Of a stretch of DNA of 64,000 nucleotides, positions 47,839-59,556 are shown in pieces. The DNA comes from Combretum micranthum (lineage: Eukaryota; Streptophyta; Magnoliopsida; Myrtales; Combretaceae). Where the stretch lies: the NCBI GenBank assembly GCA_024138025.1, contig JAMXBD010002840.1, forward strand, positions 1 to 64,000, given 5' to 3'. The number at the start of each line of letters is the position of its first letter. Within the stretch, counting starts at the first letter, position 1. Made by a program: the position numbers and the translations under genes. Below the pieces are notes generated by a model that had not been told where the DNA came from, searched no databases, and worked only from the letters and a program-made list of their open reading frames with translations.

Positions 47839-49625
47839 CCTCCTCCATGTGCTTCCCTAACTAGTAATTCCCTCACAGAACTTCTAGGAATGCACAATTT
47901 ATTTTTCTTAAACAAGAATCCATCAGACACAAAATAATCATTTACACCAGTCCCATCAACACAAGCAGCAAAAATCCCAGCAAAATCAACATCATGTGGA
48001 TACATCTCTTTCACTAACTCAAATCCTAGCAAAGATGTACTAAGAGAGTTAAGTAAAGCGTACCTTCTTGAAAGCGCATCAGCGACAATATTTTCCTTAC
48101 CTTGCTTGTATTTGATGACATAAGGGAACGTCTCAATGAATTCTACCCACTTAGCATGCCTCCTGTTCAATTTATCTTGACCCTTCAGATGCTTTAAACT
48201 CTCATGATCAGTGTGTATGACAAACTCCTTAGGCCAAAGGTAGTGTTGCCATGTTTGCAATGCTCGCACTAAGGCATATAGCTCCTTATCATATGTTGGA
48301 TACTTCAATGCCGCTCCACTCAACTTTTCACTGAAGTACATTAGTGGCTTATGATCCTGCATCAAAACAGCTCCAATCCCTATGCCACTAGCATCACATT
48401 CAATCTCAAAAGTTTTATCAAAGTCAGGTAAAGCAAGCAATGGTGCATTACACAATTTATCTTTAAGTTCATTAAAAGCATGTTCTTGTGCATCACCCCA
48501 AGTAAAACCAACATTCTTTTTAACTAACTCATTCAATGGTGCAGCAATAGAACTAAAATCTCTAATGAATCGCCTATAAAATCCAGCAAGTCCATAAAAA
48601 CTCCGCACCTCACTAGCATTTTTAGGTCTAGGCCACTCCTTAATGGCTCTAACCTTCTCCTCATCAACCTCAACTCCATGATTAGAAACAACAAAACCCA
48701 GAAAATTGACCCTATCCATGCAAAAACTACACTTCTTAAGGTTTGCAAACAATTTCTCATCTCTAAGTTTTGTTAAAACCAATCTCACATGCATAACATG
48801 ATCATCAAAACACTTAGAGTAAATCAAGATATCATCAAAATAAACAACAACAAATTTACCTAAGTATTCACGCAACACATGATTCATCAATCGCATAAAA
48901 GTACTAGGTGCATTAGTAAGACCAAAAGGCATAACAAGCCACTCATACAAGCCATACTTAGTCTTAAATGCTGTTTTCCATTCATCTCCTACTTTCATGC
49001 GTATTTGATAGTAACCAGATTTCAAATCAATTTTTGTAAACAAACAAGAACCATACAATTCATCCAACATATCATCTAACCTAGGTATAGGATGACGATA
49101 CTTTACAGTGATTTTGTTGATGGCTCTGCAGTCTACACACATTCTCCAAGTCCCATCCTTCTTAGGGACTAGGATCACAGGAACCGAGCAAGGACTCAGA
49201 CTCTCTCTTACATACCCTTTCTCTAGCAACTCCTCAACCTGCTTATGGATCTCCTTTGCCTCACTGGGATTGGTTCTGTAGGCAGGTCGATTGGGTATGG
49301 CAGCTCCAGGAATGAAGTCAATCTGATGCTCTATGCCCCTAACTGGTGGAAGTCCACTAGGCATCTCTTCTGGAAACACATCTTCAAATTCCTGCAACAA
49401 ATCAGAAAACACACTAGGCATAGATGGATTAATGTCATTAGTGGCCAAACAAGCCCCTTTGTACAAAAGTACAAATATAGGCCTATTGGCATTCAAAGCA
49501 TGCCTAACCTCACTTGACCTAGCAATCAAACTCACATTCTTATTCTTTTTCTCTCCAGGCCGATTTTCATTTTGCTTTTCACTTCCCTCTTTCTTTTCAC
49601 ACTTTCTTTTTCTAATCCTTCTCAC
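47835..49625 (-). CDS. CRM-like reverse transcriptase-RNase H (truncated pol, no gag or protease)
   Basis: Copies retrotransposon RNA into DNA. The RT domain spans about residues 120-290, with YFDD at 262-265 and [13 protein letters not shown] at about 198-210. RNase H lies at about 405-525, with Asp411 (ECDASG), Glu448 (DKELYAL), Asp473 (HTDHESL) and Asp516 (VADALSR). All key residues are present. The first ~65 residues are linker, and no ATG occurs before about residue 69; the frame starts on GTG right after the primer site. The upstream gag, protease and true start have therefore been deleted. The frame ends at TGA 47837-47835 in a run that appears one T short (on minus), with integrase continuing in the next frame. 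Confidence 0.87.
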   Translation of the reverse strand: MRRIRKRKCEKKEGSEKQNENRPGEKKNKNVSLIARSSEVRHALNANRPIFVLLYKGACLATNDINPSMPSVFSDLLQEFEDVFPEEMPSGLPPVRGIEHQIDFIPGAAIPNRPAYRTNPSEAKEIHKQVEELLEKGYVRESLSPCSVPVILVPKKDGTWRMCVDCRAINKITVKYRHPIPRLDDMLDELYGSCLFTKIDLKSGYYQIRMKVGDEWKTAFKTKYGLYEWLVMPFGLTNAPSTFMRLMNHVLREYLGKFVVVYFDDILIYSKCFDDHVMHVRLVLTKLRDEKLFANLKKCSFCMDRVNFLGFVVSNHGVEVDEEKVRAIKEWPRPKNASEVRSFYGLAGFYRRFIRDFSSIAAPLNELVKKNVGFTWGDAQEHAFNELKDKLCNAPLLALPDFDKTFEIECDASGIGIGAVLMQDHKPLMYFSEKLSGAALKYPTYDKELYALVRALQTWQHYLWPKEFVIHTDHESLKHLKGQDKLNRRHAKWVEFIETFPYVIKYKQGKENIVADALSRRYALLNSLSTSLLGFELVKEMYPHDVDFAGIFAACVDGTGVNDYFVSDGFLFKKNKLCIPRSSVRELLVREAHGGG

Positions 49626-49628
49626 TTT

Positions 49629-49642
49629 GCTTTGATACCAAA
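49629..49642 (-). other. Primer-binding site of the CRM-like element
   Basis: The minus strand reads TTTGGTATCAAAGC immediately inside the 5' LTR, one change from the tRNA-Met site. Coding sequence begins within a few bases, showing that the usual leader and gag are missing. Confidence 0.75.
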
Positions 49643-50384
49643 TGATACGAGAACCCTCGCAATCACGCTTGAGAACCCTTTTGATTATTATGGACCCCCA
49701 ACACAGTAATACGAAAACCCACGAATTCTATTGGAATCAAACCCTAAGAAGGATTAGATATAGGTTTGTCTTAGTTTTCTTGGTGATCTAAATAGTTAGA
49801 ACAATGATGCCCTAACCCGAAACACTCCACAAAGAAGATGATCAAACTTCCTTGAATGTTCCTAAAAACATGTATTCTTCTCAAGAACACAAAGAACAAG
49901 CAAATAGCTTTTCGGTATTCAAATATGTCAAAACTTGTTTCAATACATCCCAACAAGACTATTTATAGTCCATGCATATAGGCATAAAGAAACCCTACCA
50001 AAACTATTAAAATAAATAAAATAAGAGAATTCATCTATGAAAGGCCGGCCCATAAGCTTCAAAGGCTGGAGGCCTTATTATATTAAAAGAAAACCTAACA
50101 TTGAAGGATCTTTATGTATTTTCACTTGCACTTGAAGTATATTGACCCGCACTTGATTTCCATTTGTTCCAAAGCTTTGATACCCATGTAATCCATCACT
50201 AGTATACGTCATTAAACTTTGGAAGTGTTGATTGAAAGCTTGTTGAATCTTCTTAGCTCGAGATCTCGTGATCGGTCCTTGAGGTAAGTTAATTGGACTT
50301 GAATTTCTTTGAACTTCAACCGTAGCCACTTGATCTTCATGTTGACTTGGCTCATGATCTTGGATCGTTGGTTCATCTATAACA
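49643..50384 (-). repeat. 5' LTR of the CRM-like element
   Basis: Matches 46033-46774 over all 742 bases except six substitutions, five of them transitions. A frame reading through it (50078-50434) joins LTR and Sirevirus antisense sequence and is an artefact. Confidence 0.88.
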
Positions 50385-52096
50385 GAAACTCTACAAGAAT
50401 CTGCTGAGGCAGAAGGTAAGGCAGGGGTAAGCAAAAGTTAAATCTTGATACTCCTGAAAGTTCAAAGGCTTGGAAATATAAATCTTCACATCCACCAAGT
50501 TTAATTATAGGTGATATTGAATGTGGAACTAGAACTAGATCTAAGTTACAAGAGCTTGAAAATCATTTTGCCTTGATATCTGAAATAGAACCAAGTAACA
50601 TAGATGAAGCATTAAATGATGAAAATTGGATAAATGCTATGCATGAGGAATTAAATCAATTCCAAAGAAATAATGTTTGGAATTTAGTCCCTAGACCTGA
50701 AGATAAATCAATTATAGGAACTAAATGGGTATATAAGAATAAATTGGATGAAAATGGTAAAATTGTTAGAAATAAAGCAAGGCTTGTAGCTAAAGGATAT
50801 TCTCAAGAAGAAGGAATAGACTATGATGAAACTTATGCACCAGTTGCTAGATTGGAAGCTATAAGATTATTGCTAGCTTTTGCATGTTATAAAAATTTCA
50901 AATTATTTCAAATGGATGTAAAAAGTGCATTTTTGAATGGCTATATTAAAGAAGAAGTGTATATTGAACAACCACTAGGATTTGAGGATACATTTAAGCC
51001 TGATCATGTTTTTAAATTAAGAAAAGCTTTGTATGGTTTAAAACAAGCACCTAGAGCATGGTATGAGAGACTTAGTGAATATCTCATAACTAGTGGATAT
51101 CAAAGAGGTACTATTGACACTACTTTATTTTTGAAATATTACAATGATGATATAATTGTTGTGCAAATATATGTTGACGACATAATTTTTGGATCTACTA
51201 ATGAAAAATATTGTCAAGAATTTGCAAAGCTTATGCAGTCTGAATTTGAAATGTCCATGATGGGAGAATTAAATTTCTTTTTGGGATTACAAATCAAGCA
51301 AACAAAGGATGGAATCTTCATTCATCAAGAGAAATATACCAAACAAATTCTGAAAAAGTTTGGATTTGAGAATTCAAAAGAAGCTGCTACACTAATGAGT
51401 TCATCTATAAGGTTAGATAGTGATTCTAAAGGTAAGAAAATTAATGAAAAATTTTGTAGAAGTTTAATTGGTTCTCTTCTGTATTTGACTGCATCTAGGC
51501 CAGATATATTGTTCTCTGTGTGTATTTGTGCAAGATTTCAAAGTAGTCATACTGAAACTCATTTAAAAGCTATTAAAAAAATTTTTAAGTATATTGCTGG
51601 TACTACAAAATTAGGAATTTGGTATCCTAAAAATGAAAATTTTGAATTAATAGGATATTCAGATGCTGATTATGCATGATGTAAGATTGATAGAAAAAGT
51701 ACTTCTGGAACTTGTCAATTTTTGGGAAATAAATTAATTTCTTGGTCTTCCAAGAAACAAAATTCAGTTGCTTTATCTACAGCAGAAGCTGAATATGTCT
51801 CAATTGGAAATTGTTGTGCACAGATTCTTTGGATAAAACAACAGTTACAAGATTTTGGATTAAAATATAAAAATATTTCAATTAAATGTGATAATACAAG
51901 TGCAATAAATTTAACAAAAAATCCCGTACATCATTCTAGGACTAAACATATAGAAATTAGACATCATTTCATAAGAGATCATGTAAATAATGGGAATATT
52001 AATATAGAATTTGTCTCAACTGAAAATCAATATGCTGATATATTTACTAAACCTTTGGAAAAAATGAGATTTGAATTTTTACGAAATGAAATTTGA
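50385..52096 (+). pseudogene. Sirevirus pol, part 3: reverse transcriptase and RNase H
   Basis: Picks up after the GAAAC duplication. The RT frame (from about 50450; first long open stretch 50573-51679) has the copia markers KARLVAKGYSQ, LFQMDVKSAFLNG, ALYGLKQAPRAWY and the catalytic YVDD (51170-51181). RNase H continues with GYSDADYA, then an in-frame TGA (51677-51679) where a Gly codon is expected, then LSTAEAEYVS, IKCDNTSAI, HHSRTKHIEIRHHFIRD and ADIFTKPL to the stop near 52096. Upstream, an A run at 50433-50436 appears one base short for the frame. Apart from that and the nonsense codon the region is well preserved. Confidence 0.87.
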
Positions 52097-52186
52097 ATAT
52101 GTAATCCTTTTAATTAATGATTTCAAAAGTTAAAAATCAAAATTTGAATTTTCATTGAAGATAAAAAAAAAAAAAAAAGAGGAAAA

Positions 52187-54248
52187 TTGGCAGTATTTCT
52201 TTTCCTTGGGAACATGCAGATGAAGTCTATCATTCCTAACGTTCTTCTACTCAACCGTCAGCCTCTGATCAAATTAAAAGTCCCATCTTTACTCTTCGTT
52301 TCTCCATATTTCTTCTTAATCATCTTCTTCTTCATCATTCTTCAAATTTTTTTTACAATGTCTTTACGCAAGTCATTCCGATTAGCTTCTAAAGGGTTTA
52401 AGACGAAACCAGTCAAGGGAACAATATCAGTAGAACATGATCCCTCAGACTCCGAAGAAACCTAGAAAAGTTGACAAAAGAAGGAAATCGACGAGAAAAA
52501 AGGTCTAAGATGGAACAAGATCAACAAATCATGAATGAGGACCAAGAGGAAGAAAGCAAGGAAGAAGAAACTTCCTCAGAGGAACCTGTTGCTTCCTTTG
52601 ACTTCTTCTCAGAGAGTAGTTCAGAGACTACTCCCTTTACTCCTCAATCACAAAAGAAAAGGAAATCAACTCCTCGTACTTCCAAGAAAACTCCACAAGC
52701 AAAAAGACAGAAACTTTCTTCAAGTAAGATTCACGAATGTTCTTTTGTTGATGTTCAATTCTTTAGAGAACATGGATTTGATTGTGAAAAATGGCTTGGA
52801 TGTATAGGATGTCAAAAACTATGTAGTCTTTCTGATATGGTAGATGGTTATTTGATTCATGAATTTTATGATAATCTACAACAACTGGAAGAGTCTGTTT
52901 TGAAAACTCAAGTAAGAGGAAAAACTTTTTCTCTCAATAGGACAGTTTTGATAAAGTGTTTTGAAATGAGTGATCAAAAAGATGACATAAGGATAATGCA
53001 ATATGATCGAAAATCATTGTATAATGAGCTAAATGATGGGGTTGGCGATTTTGTGGAGAAAGACATATTCTCAACAGAGTTTGAATTGGTTGTGAGGTTG
53101 CTTCACAAGCTAGTTATTGACTGCATTCTTCCTAAGAATGGCAGTACAACAACCATTTCGAAAGAGAGGCCATTGTTATATTGGCCATGAAGAAAAATTG
53201 GAAGCTTGATATGGCAGGGATGATTCTGCGTCATATTTGGAGAACTAGGAATAATAAGCCATATGGAAATATGTTGATGATATTTGAGTTCAAGAAAATA
53301 CATATTTCTAAAAATCCCAAAATTCCTATTTCATTAAAGAAGATAGGTGAAACTAATCTCAAGAAAATGGGGATACAAGTGGTAGATTATTTTTGGTTTT
53401 CTAAAGATGGCTCATGGTATCTTAATCCTCAGTATAGCAAAGGTAAATTTGATTGGGAAAAGATTAAATCTATCGCTGAGGGGGAGATAGTTTATCAAAC
53501 AGAAGGTTCCTCAGAAGGAACAAAGACAAAGAAAAGTAATGAGGAAATTTCAAAAAGGAAAGGAAAAGAAAAAATGGCAGCGAAGAAGGGAAGAAAATAT
53601 TCTATAAGGACAGGGTGTAAATTTGAGATCAAAGAAAGTGATAGGAGAATTCATGATAGTGACTCAAAAAGTGAGTCAGAGGATAGGACTTACCTTGATC
53701 CGAGAGGTGAATCTTCACAGTCCTCGGTTCGGATGATAGTTGAAAAGCTTATCAGTGAACACTTCGAGTCAATCAAACAATCTCTGATAGAATCTATTCT
53801 TCATTCTATTAAAGATTTTTGTGTTGATCGTGAGACTAGTCATCCTCATCCTTCATCACCCCAAGCTCAACCTGAGTATGTCTCCCCTGCTGAACAACTT
53901 GATATACACTCTTCTCCAATACATGAAGATGTTGCCTATGATCAACCTCCGTTTGAGCAATCTGAAAATGCAACATTTCCTGCTATGACTGTTACTTTTT
54001 CTTCTCCTGCTGAGGATTCTCAAACTCCTTTGGCTATTCTTTCCTCTGATCCATCTGCAGCTCCTTCTTCCTCTCATCAACCATCTGAAGTGGAGGTGAT
54101 ACAGTCAGTTCTAACCTTTCTTCAACTCCACAATCTGGTATCAACACAGATTCCACCAATTATTCTTCTAGCAAGACAAGTTTTTCGCCAAAGAAGAAAA
54201 ATGAAGGCTCAAAAGAAAGGATTTTACCTTCCTTATAAGAAAGACTAA
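52187..54248 (+). pseudogene. Sirevirus extra (envelope-position) ORF, three frames
   Basis: Between pol and the 3' LTR, where Sireviruses carry an ORF often called envelope-like. Segment 1 (52187-52465) has a hydrophobic stretch (about 52290-52356) and MSLRKSFRLASKGF. Segment 2 (52471-53190) has a Ser/Glu-rich low-complexity start, then a domain beginning FFREHGFDCEKWLG that resembles the plant retroelement-associated 'putative plant transposon protein' family. Segment 3 (53181-54248) continues that domain (KKNWKLDMAGMILRHIW) and ends in a Pro/Ser-rich tail. The joins at 52461-52462 and 53183-53184 are one-base frame changes in C and G runs. No entry function is shown; the role is unknown. 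Confidence 0.75.
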
Positions 54249-54371
54249 TTACTTTGTTTCCTTTCTGACTTTGTTTCAAGACTTATATTTCGTTTTGGTC
54301 TGTAATAATTGACTCCTTGATGCTTATTTCATATGCATATTTCTCCTTTTAATCTCTTTTGTGATGCTAAC

Positions 54372-54384
54372 AAAAAGGGGGAGA
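54372..54384 (+). other. Internal polypurine tract of the Sirevirus
   Basis: AAAAAGGGGGAGAATGAGGC starts near 54372, almost identical to the tract before the 3' LTR at 54566-54579. Repeated purine tracts are a known Sirevirus feature. Confidence 0.65.
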
Positions 54385-54565
54385 ATGAGGCTAGAGAAAT
54401 ATTTTTGCTGATTACCACCTCTGATGCTATTTGCTACTGGTTGATAGTTTTTGCATGCTGAAATACTGGGAGTTTATGTGTTGAGTTTATATGCTATGTG
54501 CTGAGTTTATATGCTGCTGATCTACTTGTTTTAACAAAAATATTTTTTACGATTTTGTTATCATC

Positions 54566-54579
54566 AAAAAGGGGGAGAA
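54566..54579 (+). other. Polypurine tract before the Sirevirus 3' LTR
   Basis: AAAAAGGGGGAGAA directly abuts TGTTGATTTC, fixing the start of the 3' LTR at 54580. Confidence 0.8.
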
Positions 54580-56179
54580 TGTTGATTTCTCTCAAGAGAT
54601 GATTTTGATGATAACAAAAAGAGTTAATGTTTATCATATAATTTTTTATGAATGCAGTAATGAATGTTAATAATATAGAAAGTTTATCAGAAGGATAAAT
54701 ATTTTTTATATATTATACAAAGAAGGTAACTCAGAGACTTGGACATAGAGAGAATAACTTTTCAGAAGGTTATTCAGAAGTATATCTATAAGACCTGCAG
54801 TAATGAGTTTAATACTCAGAGGAAACTCAAGGTACATGAACTGCACAAAATCAAGTATTTTTCCAACGCGATTTAGTTTTTGAAGACCTAGCTCCAAATG
54901 TTGAGTATAAATTGGGTGTTATACTCAATGTGTTCCACAAAGTTGGATTAAATCAGGGTTTGTTTTGAATTCTTAAATTGATTTAAGGAACACGAAAATA
55001 CTTTTAAAGAAAATACAAGTTCAATTCGAAAAGTTCTAACTAATTTTATTTTTTTCAAAAGTAATAATTATTTTAAGGAGAAAGTTAGTTTGAAGAATTT
55101 ACAAGGACAGAAATTTGTGGATTGTGTCAAAATCATTACACGTGAAGATTGAAGATAAGCATGAACAGTGGATAACGTGCAGTAAATCAACACGATCAAG
55201 ATTAAGTCCGATTTTTCAGTTTTTGGATAAACATATCAGTTGCAAGATGTTTATATTATCATCAGAAGCTGGATTATGAAGATAAATTTAAATATTCAAA
55301 TTCAAATTGAGTCAATTGAAGATAACTGGAAGCAGATTTTTCGGAAATGACTGAGCTGATTCAACGCGCAAAAAATCTGGAAGAGTTGATCCAATCGAGC
55401 TTCCAACCGTTGTAATATTTAAAATAAAAACAGGAGGACGAAACAGATAGAAGAAGAACAATTTTTGAGATCAACTCAGAGACAACACGAGAAAATCATA
55501 AAGTCCAAGCATTCGAATCTGTCAATTTTTTTACTGTTCATTGAGCGAAAAATTGAGGAAACTCAAAATTTATATTCCTCTTGATTTGTTTTTACTCTTA
55601 GTGAGTTGAGAGTTACAAGTAGACTTAGTTGATTGATTGTTTGTGAGAATCAAGCTAAGTGAATTGTAGCCAAAAGAGAATTGGCAAGAACTTCTTGTAA
55701 CTTTGTTGATTTGATTGGATAGTGGAACACAACCGGTGAGGCATACCGGGACCCTGGCTTGGAGCTGGAAGAGAGGATTGACGCACAAGGCGGAACCTTA
55801 TACATCGATTTGCAATCTCTTCTCCTTATCTCTTTTTATTTTGAGTATTGATTGTTTATGTTTTGTTTGCTCAGAAGATTAATCAGAAAGTTCACTATAT
55901 ATATAGTTATTTACTCAGAAGGTTAATCATAAAGTAAATTGTTAACATTTTTCTTACTCAGAGAGTTGGCAGAGGTTTACAAGTTTGAAAGAGTTATCTT
56001 AATTTTGATCCGAATTTTTAAAAGCTTAATTTGTTTAGATTTTTGTTTCAAGTAAGTTTTAAATCCATTATAACCAAGTAGTGTGAATTTGTTAAATTTT
56101 GAAAAATAAGTTTTGTAACCAATTCACCACCACCACCACCCCCCCCCCCCCCCTCTTGGTTATCTTTTCGGGACCAACA
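54580..56179 (+). repeat. 3' LTR of the Sirevirus
   Basis: Same ends and blocks as 39611-41207, with many single-base indels between the two copies. Near the end it carries a short CAC run followed by a C run (about 56124-56153). Confidence 0.85.
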
Positions 56180-56552
56180 CATGCAACTTCATTTACTTTA
56201 TTTTCAGGAAGTTACTAGAAATATCTTTGTCTTATGTTGTTTTTGAAAGTTGTAAGAAATATCTTCATTATAATACACGTATGCATGTGCACATTTCCTC
56301 ATTCCTAATAAAAATAAAATGACGTTCTTAATACATAACATGTTTTAGAAAGAAAAATGTATCTGATTTACTAAGAATGTCAAAAATGGATAAAAACCTG
56401 TTTTGTGAAATTGCTTAAGCTTAAAAACGAACAATGTCTATCATGTGCATTTAAACACTGGTTATTAGGGTCTTGTTTTTCTAAAAAGTGTCAAAACGTG
56501 TTTTCTGAGCTTATCGAGGCCTAGAGTTTTGATAAATCTGTCACATGCATTG
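56180..56552 (-). repeat. Probable LTR D, fourth segment
   Basis: Short non-coding stretch between the Sirevirus and LTR F. By position it should continue the sequence interrupted at 39610; content alone does not prove it. Confidence 0.4.
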
Positions 56553-57495
56553 TATGAATCCCCAAAGTTTTACAATCGGTTAAGCTTGAACCACAATCGA
56601 AAGATCAACCGGAAACCTTAAAATCAACAAAACCCTAGTTAGACGTAACAGTTTAGGTTCGACATCTCGTGTTTGCTACCCTAATGAGTAAATAAGAGAT
56701 TAGTATGTGAAATAGTTCATAATAACATAAGAAAGATTAAAAATATAAGATTAGTAAAACCGCAATTCGTTTGGACCCGAACAGATACAGTTCTTAAAAA
56801 ACGTGTCCCAGGGCCCAAAATAGTAACAATATTCTTGATATATCGTTAGACTCGTAAAAATATAAGGTTTTCAAAAATATCAGTTTTATAATTTTTCAAT
56901 AAGTAAAAATATCAGATATTGTATTATACACATATTTTTCTACAACCAGTACTTTATTAGTCATATCTACTTTACATTACACTATTCATTTATATCTATT
57001 TTTTCTAACAACTACTCTTACACTCTATACACCTATTATCTTTACTTTTTACCTTTCCCATAATTTTATATCACATCTACTTTACATATTATTACATTTA
57101 ATTAACAAAATACAAAAAAATAAAACTCTCTCTCCCCTTGTCTCTCTCTCAATTTTTTTAATTTTTCTTTATTTAAATCACACAAAATTCACTTCTTATT
57201 TTCCTATAAATATGCCCCTTCTCTTTCACTTCATTCACACATTTACTACCCACGAATTCATTACCAAAACTCTCTAAAATTATCATCCCAAAACTCTCTC
57301 CACATACACTCTCAAAACTCTCCTAAAATACTCTCAAACCCCTTCCACATACACAAAACCCATGCACACATATTACTCCAAAATTCTCTTTAGGTAAAAT
57401 CTTCTCTATATGTTTCTTTTTACCATGTCATGTAACTTTACATAACCATGGTGTGAGTTTCCTAAAACTTAATGTTATGGAACATACACTATGTT
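56553..57495 (+). repeat. Partial Tekay-like LTR F (5' part, plus)
   Basis: Starts TGTATGAATCCCC, a changed form of the TGTAAACCCC start of LTRs B and C. It then follows their U3 region in order: 'aatcaacaaaaccctagtta', 'actcgtaaaaatataaggtt', and a TATAAATA box at 57205-57212 followed by a CT-rich leader. Cut at 57495 by LTR G. Its remainder is not in the window. Confidence 0.7.
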
Positions 57496-59556
57496 TGTCA
57501 CGCCCCGAAAGGTATCCAAAACGTTGCAATCCGCCGTACACAATATTAAAGCCTAGGAATGACCGCCTCAGTCATGCGAGGGCTTCCATACTATGTACAA
57601 AGCGTCTAACACATAGAGGAGACACATTGGAGAGATACATTGTATATTGATACACTTGAGTAACAATGTAAAGGAAATATAATTCACTATATTGCAGATA
57701 CAAATCACTATACTTTATAATACAAATCATTAAACTTCAATTACATTCATCCAAAGACTTCCCTACATAAACTATTACAAGGCAAATCATAAAACCTAGC
57801 TGATAACTTCAAACATTCTTATTCTTTACCGAAATCCCGAAGTCATTCTCGGCTCCAACCATTTCGGTCCCTACTTTACATTCTTAAGATAACATGTTCA
57901 TTTAAACAACTATTGGGGTACAAGCTACACTAGCTTAGTGAGAATTCCCTTAATTCCGTACCATAACAAACAAGTTATAATCAACCATATGCTATGCATG
58001 AACAAACACATGAGCAAACAATTATGATGGGTATCCGGAACCCACACACAGAACGGATTTACGCCCTCCATATCTTGGGTTAGCGATGGTATTGAATTCT
58101 ACACGATCACTGCTAGTCCCCAAGCCCTCGGCTCATAGCACTCGCCTCGGCCGGGCTCATTCATGAAATGCATCCACATGCACCTTAGTACCTATGAATG
58201 AGCTCTAGCACCGGTCTCGTTATCCAAATGAGTCATCAACGGACCATACCGATCGACCTGTGTAGGAGTAGCACGCTACCAAATGCAATATGTCCAATAC
58301 GATGCATGACCAATTTAATTTTTGCTTAGGTCAAAATATTCATACATTCTTTAGAGTGACCAACCAATATCACACACATAACATAAGTAATATGAACAGT
58401 GCAGTTATCCAATCGAATCGTGGTTTCAATATGCTCTAGTATTCTTTGGCATACATTCATCACAGTCTCATCATATATCCCATCCCCATTCATATCGATT
58501 TTTATCTTGTTCCTATAATTCTGATGCAACTAGCTACAAGCACAAATAAGGTAACAAAATAAGGAGAAAACTCACTCAGCCATTGGATCATCGGTCTTTT
58601 AGTAAAAGTAATTTGGTGGTAGGGAATCGTCGATTTCGAGATCACCTAAAAAGGAAGAAATATTCTAATAAGTATTTCAACTCAAACTAATCGAAACGAT
58701 CTTATACGAACTATCAAATTTGTAATTCTCGTCCTAAGCGGGAATTCCAACTTAAAACGGCCATAACTTGGTCATTTTAACTCAGAATCTCGCAAATTAT
58801 ATATCGATTTCTATCTACTTCGAAAGATATATCTATTTCTAATATTATATTTAAGTTCTGAAAACTTTGAAGCTTCGAAAAGGTCTGATCAGATTAGGAC
58901 AGTTACAATTTCAATTTCTAAAAAAAAATAGTTTTGTAAATGTTTGTAATATTCCTACTATATAGATTAGCTATACATGCAATATGAATGTTTTCCTAAC
59001 ATGAATGACATGAGATGAGCTTAATGTATGCATGATCTTGATGATTTTTTTTAAAAGGAAATTTTATAACTCTTTATATTGCAAAACTTCAAGGATAACT
59101 ACTTTTAAGAATACTAGTTTCCTAACTTTGATCATTTCAATTTGTTTTGGATTTATTACTTAAGAAAATATAATTATTTTTGTTAAAATTAAGTCTTCAT
59201 TATATCTATTACTTATGACCTTCATTTCTACATAAAATTTTCCATTTTGCACTTTGTAAACATGTTTTCAAGTAGGGTTGAATCCAAAATCCGAATTTTG
59301 TAAAATTAGTTTTTGAGTGATTCCTTTAAGTAAAAAGTCATTTGATACTTAAAAAATTAAGGTTCAACCATACATAACCACTAAGGACTTCACTTTTTCA
59401 TAGAAATTTGCATTTACACTTTGCAATATGTTTTCAAATAGGATTTACTCAAAAATCCGAATTTTTAGAAATCCACTTTTTGAATGATTCCTTTGGGAAA
59501 AACTTGTTTAATACATTAAAATTTAAGACTTTATGGTACCTACTACTTAAGGACTC
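57496..59556 (-). repeat. Partial Tekay-like LTR G (minus)
   Basis: Starts TGTCACGCCCCGAAAGGTATCC on plus, which is the LTR end on minus. It carries the conserved block (about 58040-58310) and the 'cggccataacttggtcattttaactc' motif (58748-58773) shared with A, C and H. It is interrupted at 59556 by LTR H, whose first ~1.9 kb is a close second copy of the same sequence. Confidence 0.7.

Larger units (their letters stand above)
46033..50384 (-). mobile_element. CRM-like Ty3 chromovirus, gag-less, young insertion
   Basis: A 4352-bp element with a perfect GAAAC duplication (46028-46032, 50385-50389). LTRs 46033-46774 and 49643-50384 are each 742 bp and differ by six substitutions and no indels in my base-by-base comparison (99.2%). 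The minus-strand primer site TTTGGTATCAAAGC (plus 49629-49642) abuts the 5' LTR. The purine tract (AAGAGGAGGGGAA on minus, plus 46775-46787) precedes the 3' LTR. RT and RNase H sequence resembles the CRM clade. Gag and protease are absent: the RT-region frame starts within ~20 bases of the LTR. Confidence 0.88.
39611..56179 (+). mobile_element. Sirevirus (Ty1/copia, SIRE/Maximus lineage), carrying two insertions
   Basis: LTRs are 39611-41207 (1597 bp) and 54580-56179 (1600 bp), TGTTGATTTC…GGACCAACA. Flanks are CATGT (39606-39610) and CATGC (56180-56184), a 4-of-5 target duplication. Order: primer site, gag, protease, integrase, RT, RNase H, an extra ORF in the envelope position, then two purine tracts. 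The ~1.6-kb LTR, a gag with two zinc knuckles, an extra 3' ORF and repeated purine tracts are Sirevirus traits. Pol is interrupted by a Sirevirus solo LTR and a CRM-like element, and carries stops and frameshifts, so this copy is inactive. Confidence 0.88.

Noticed and set aside
50078..50434. 118-codon frame with a signal-like start
   Set aside because: It joins antisense Sirevirus sequence to the integrase tail in the 5' LTR of the CRM-like element. It is a by-product of the insertion.
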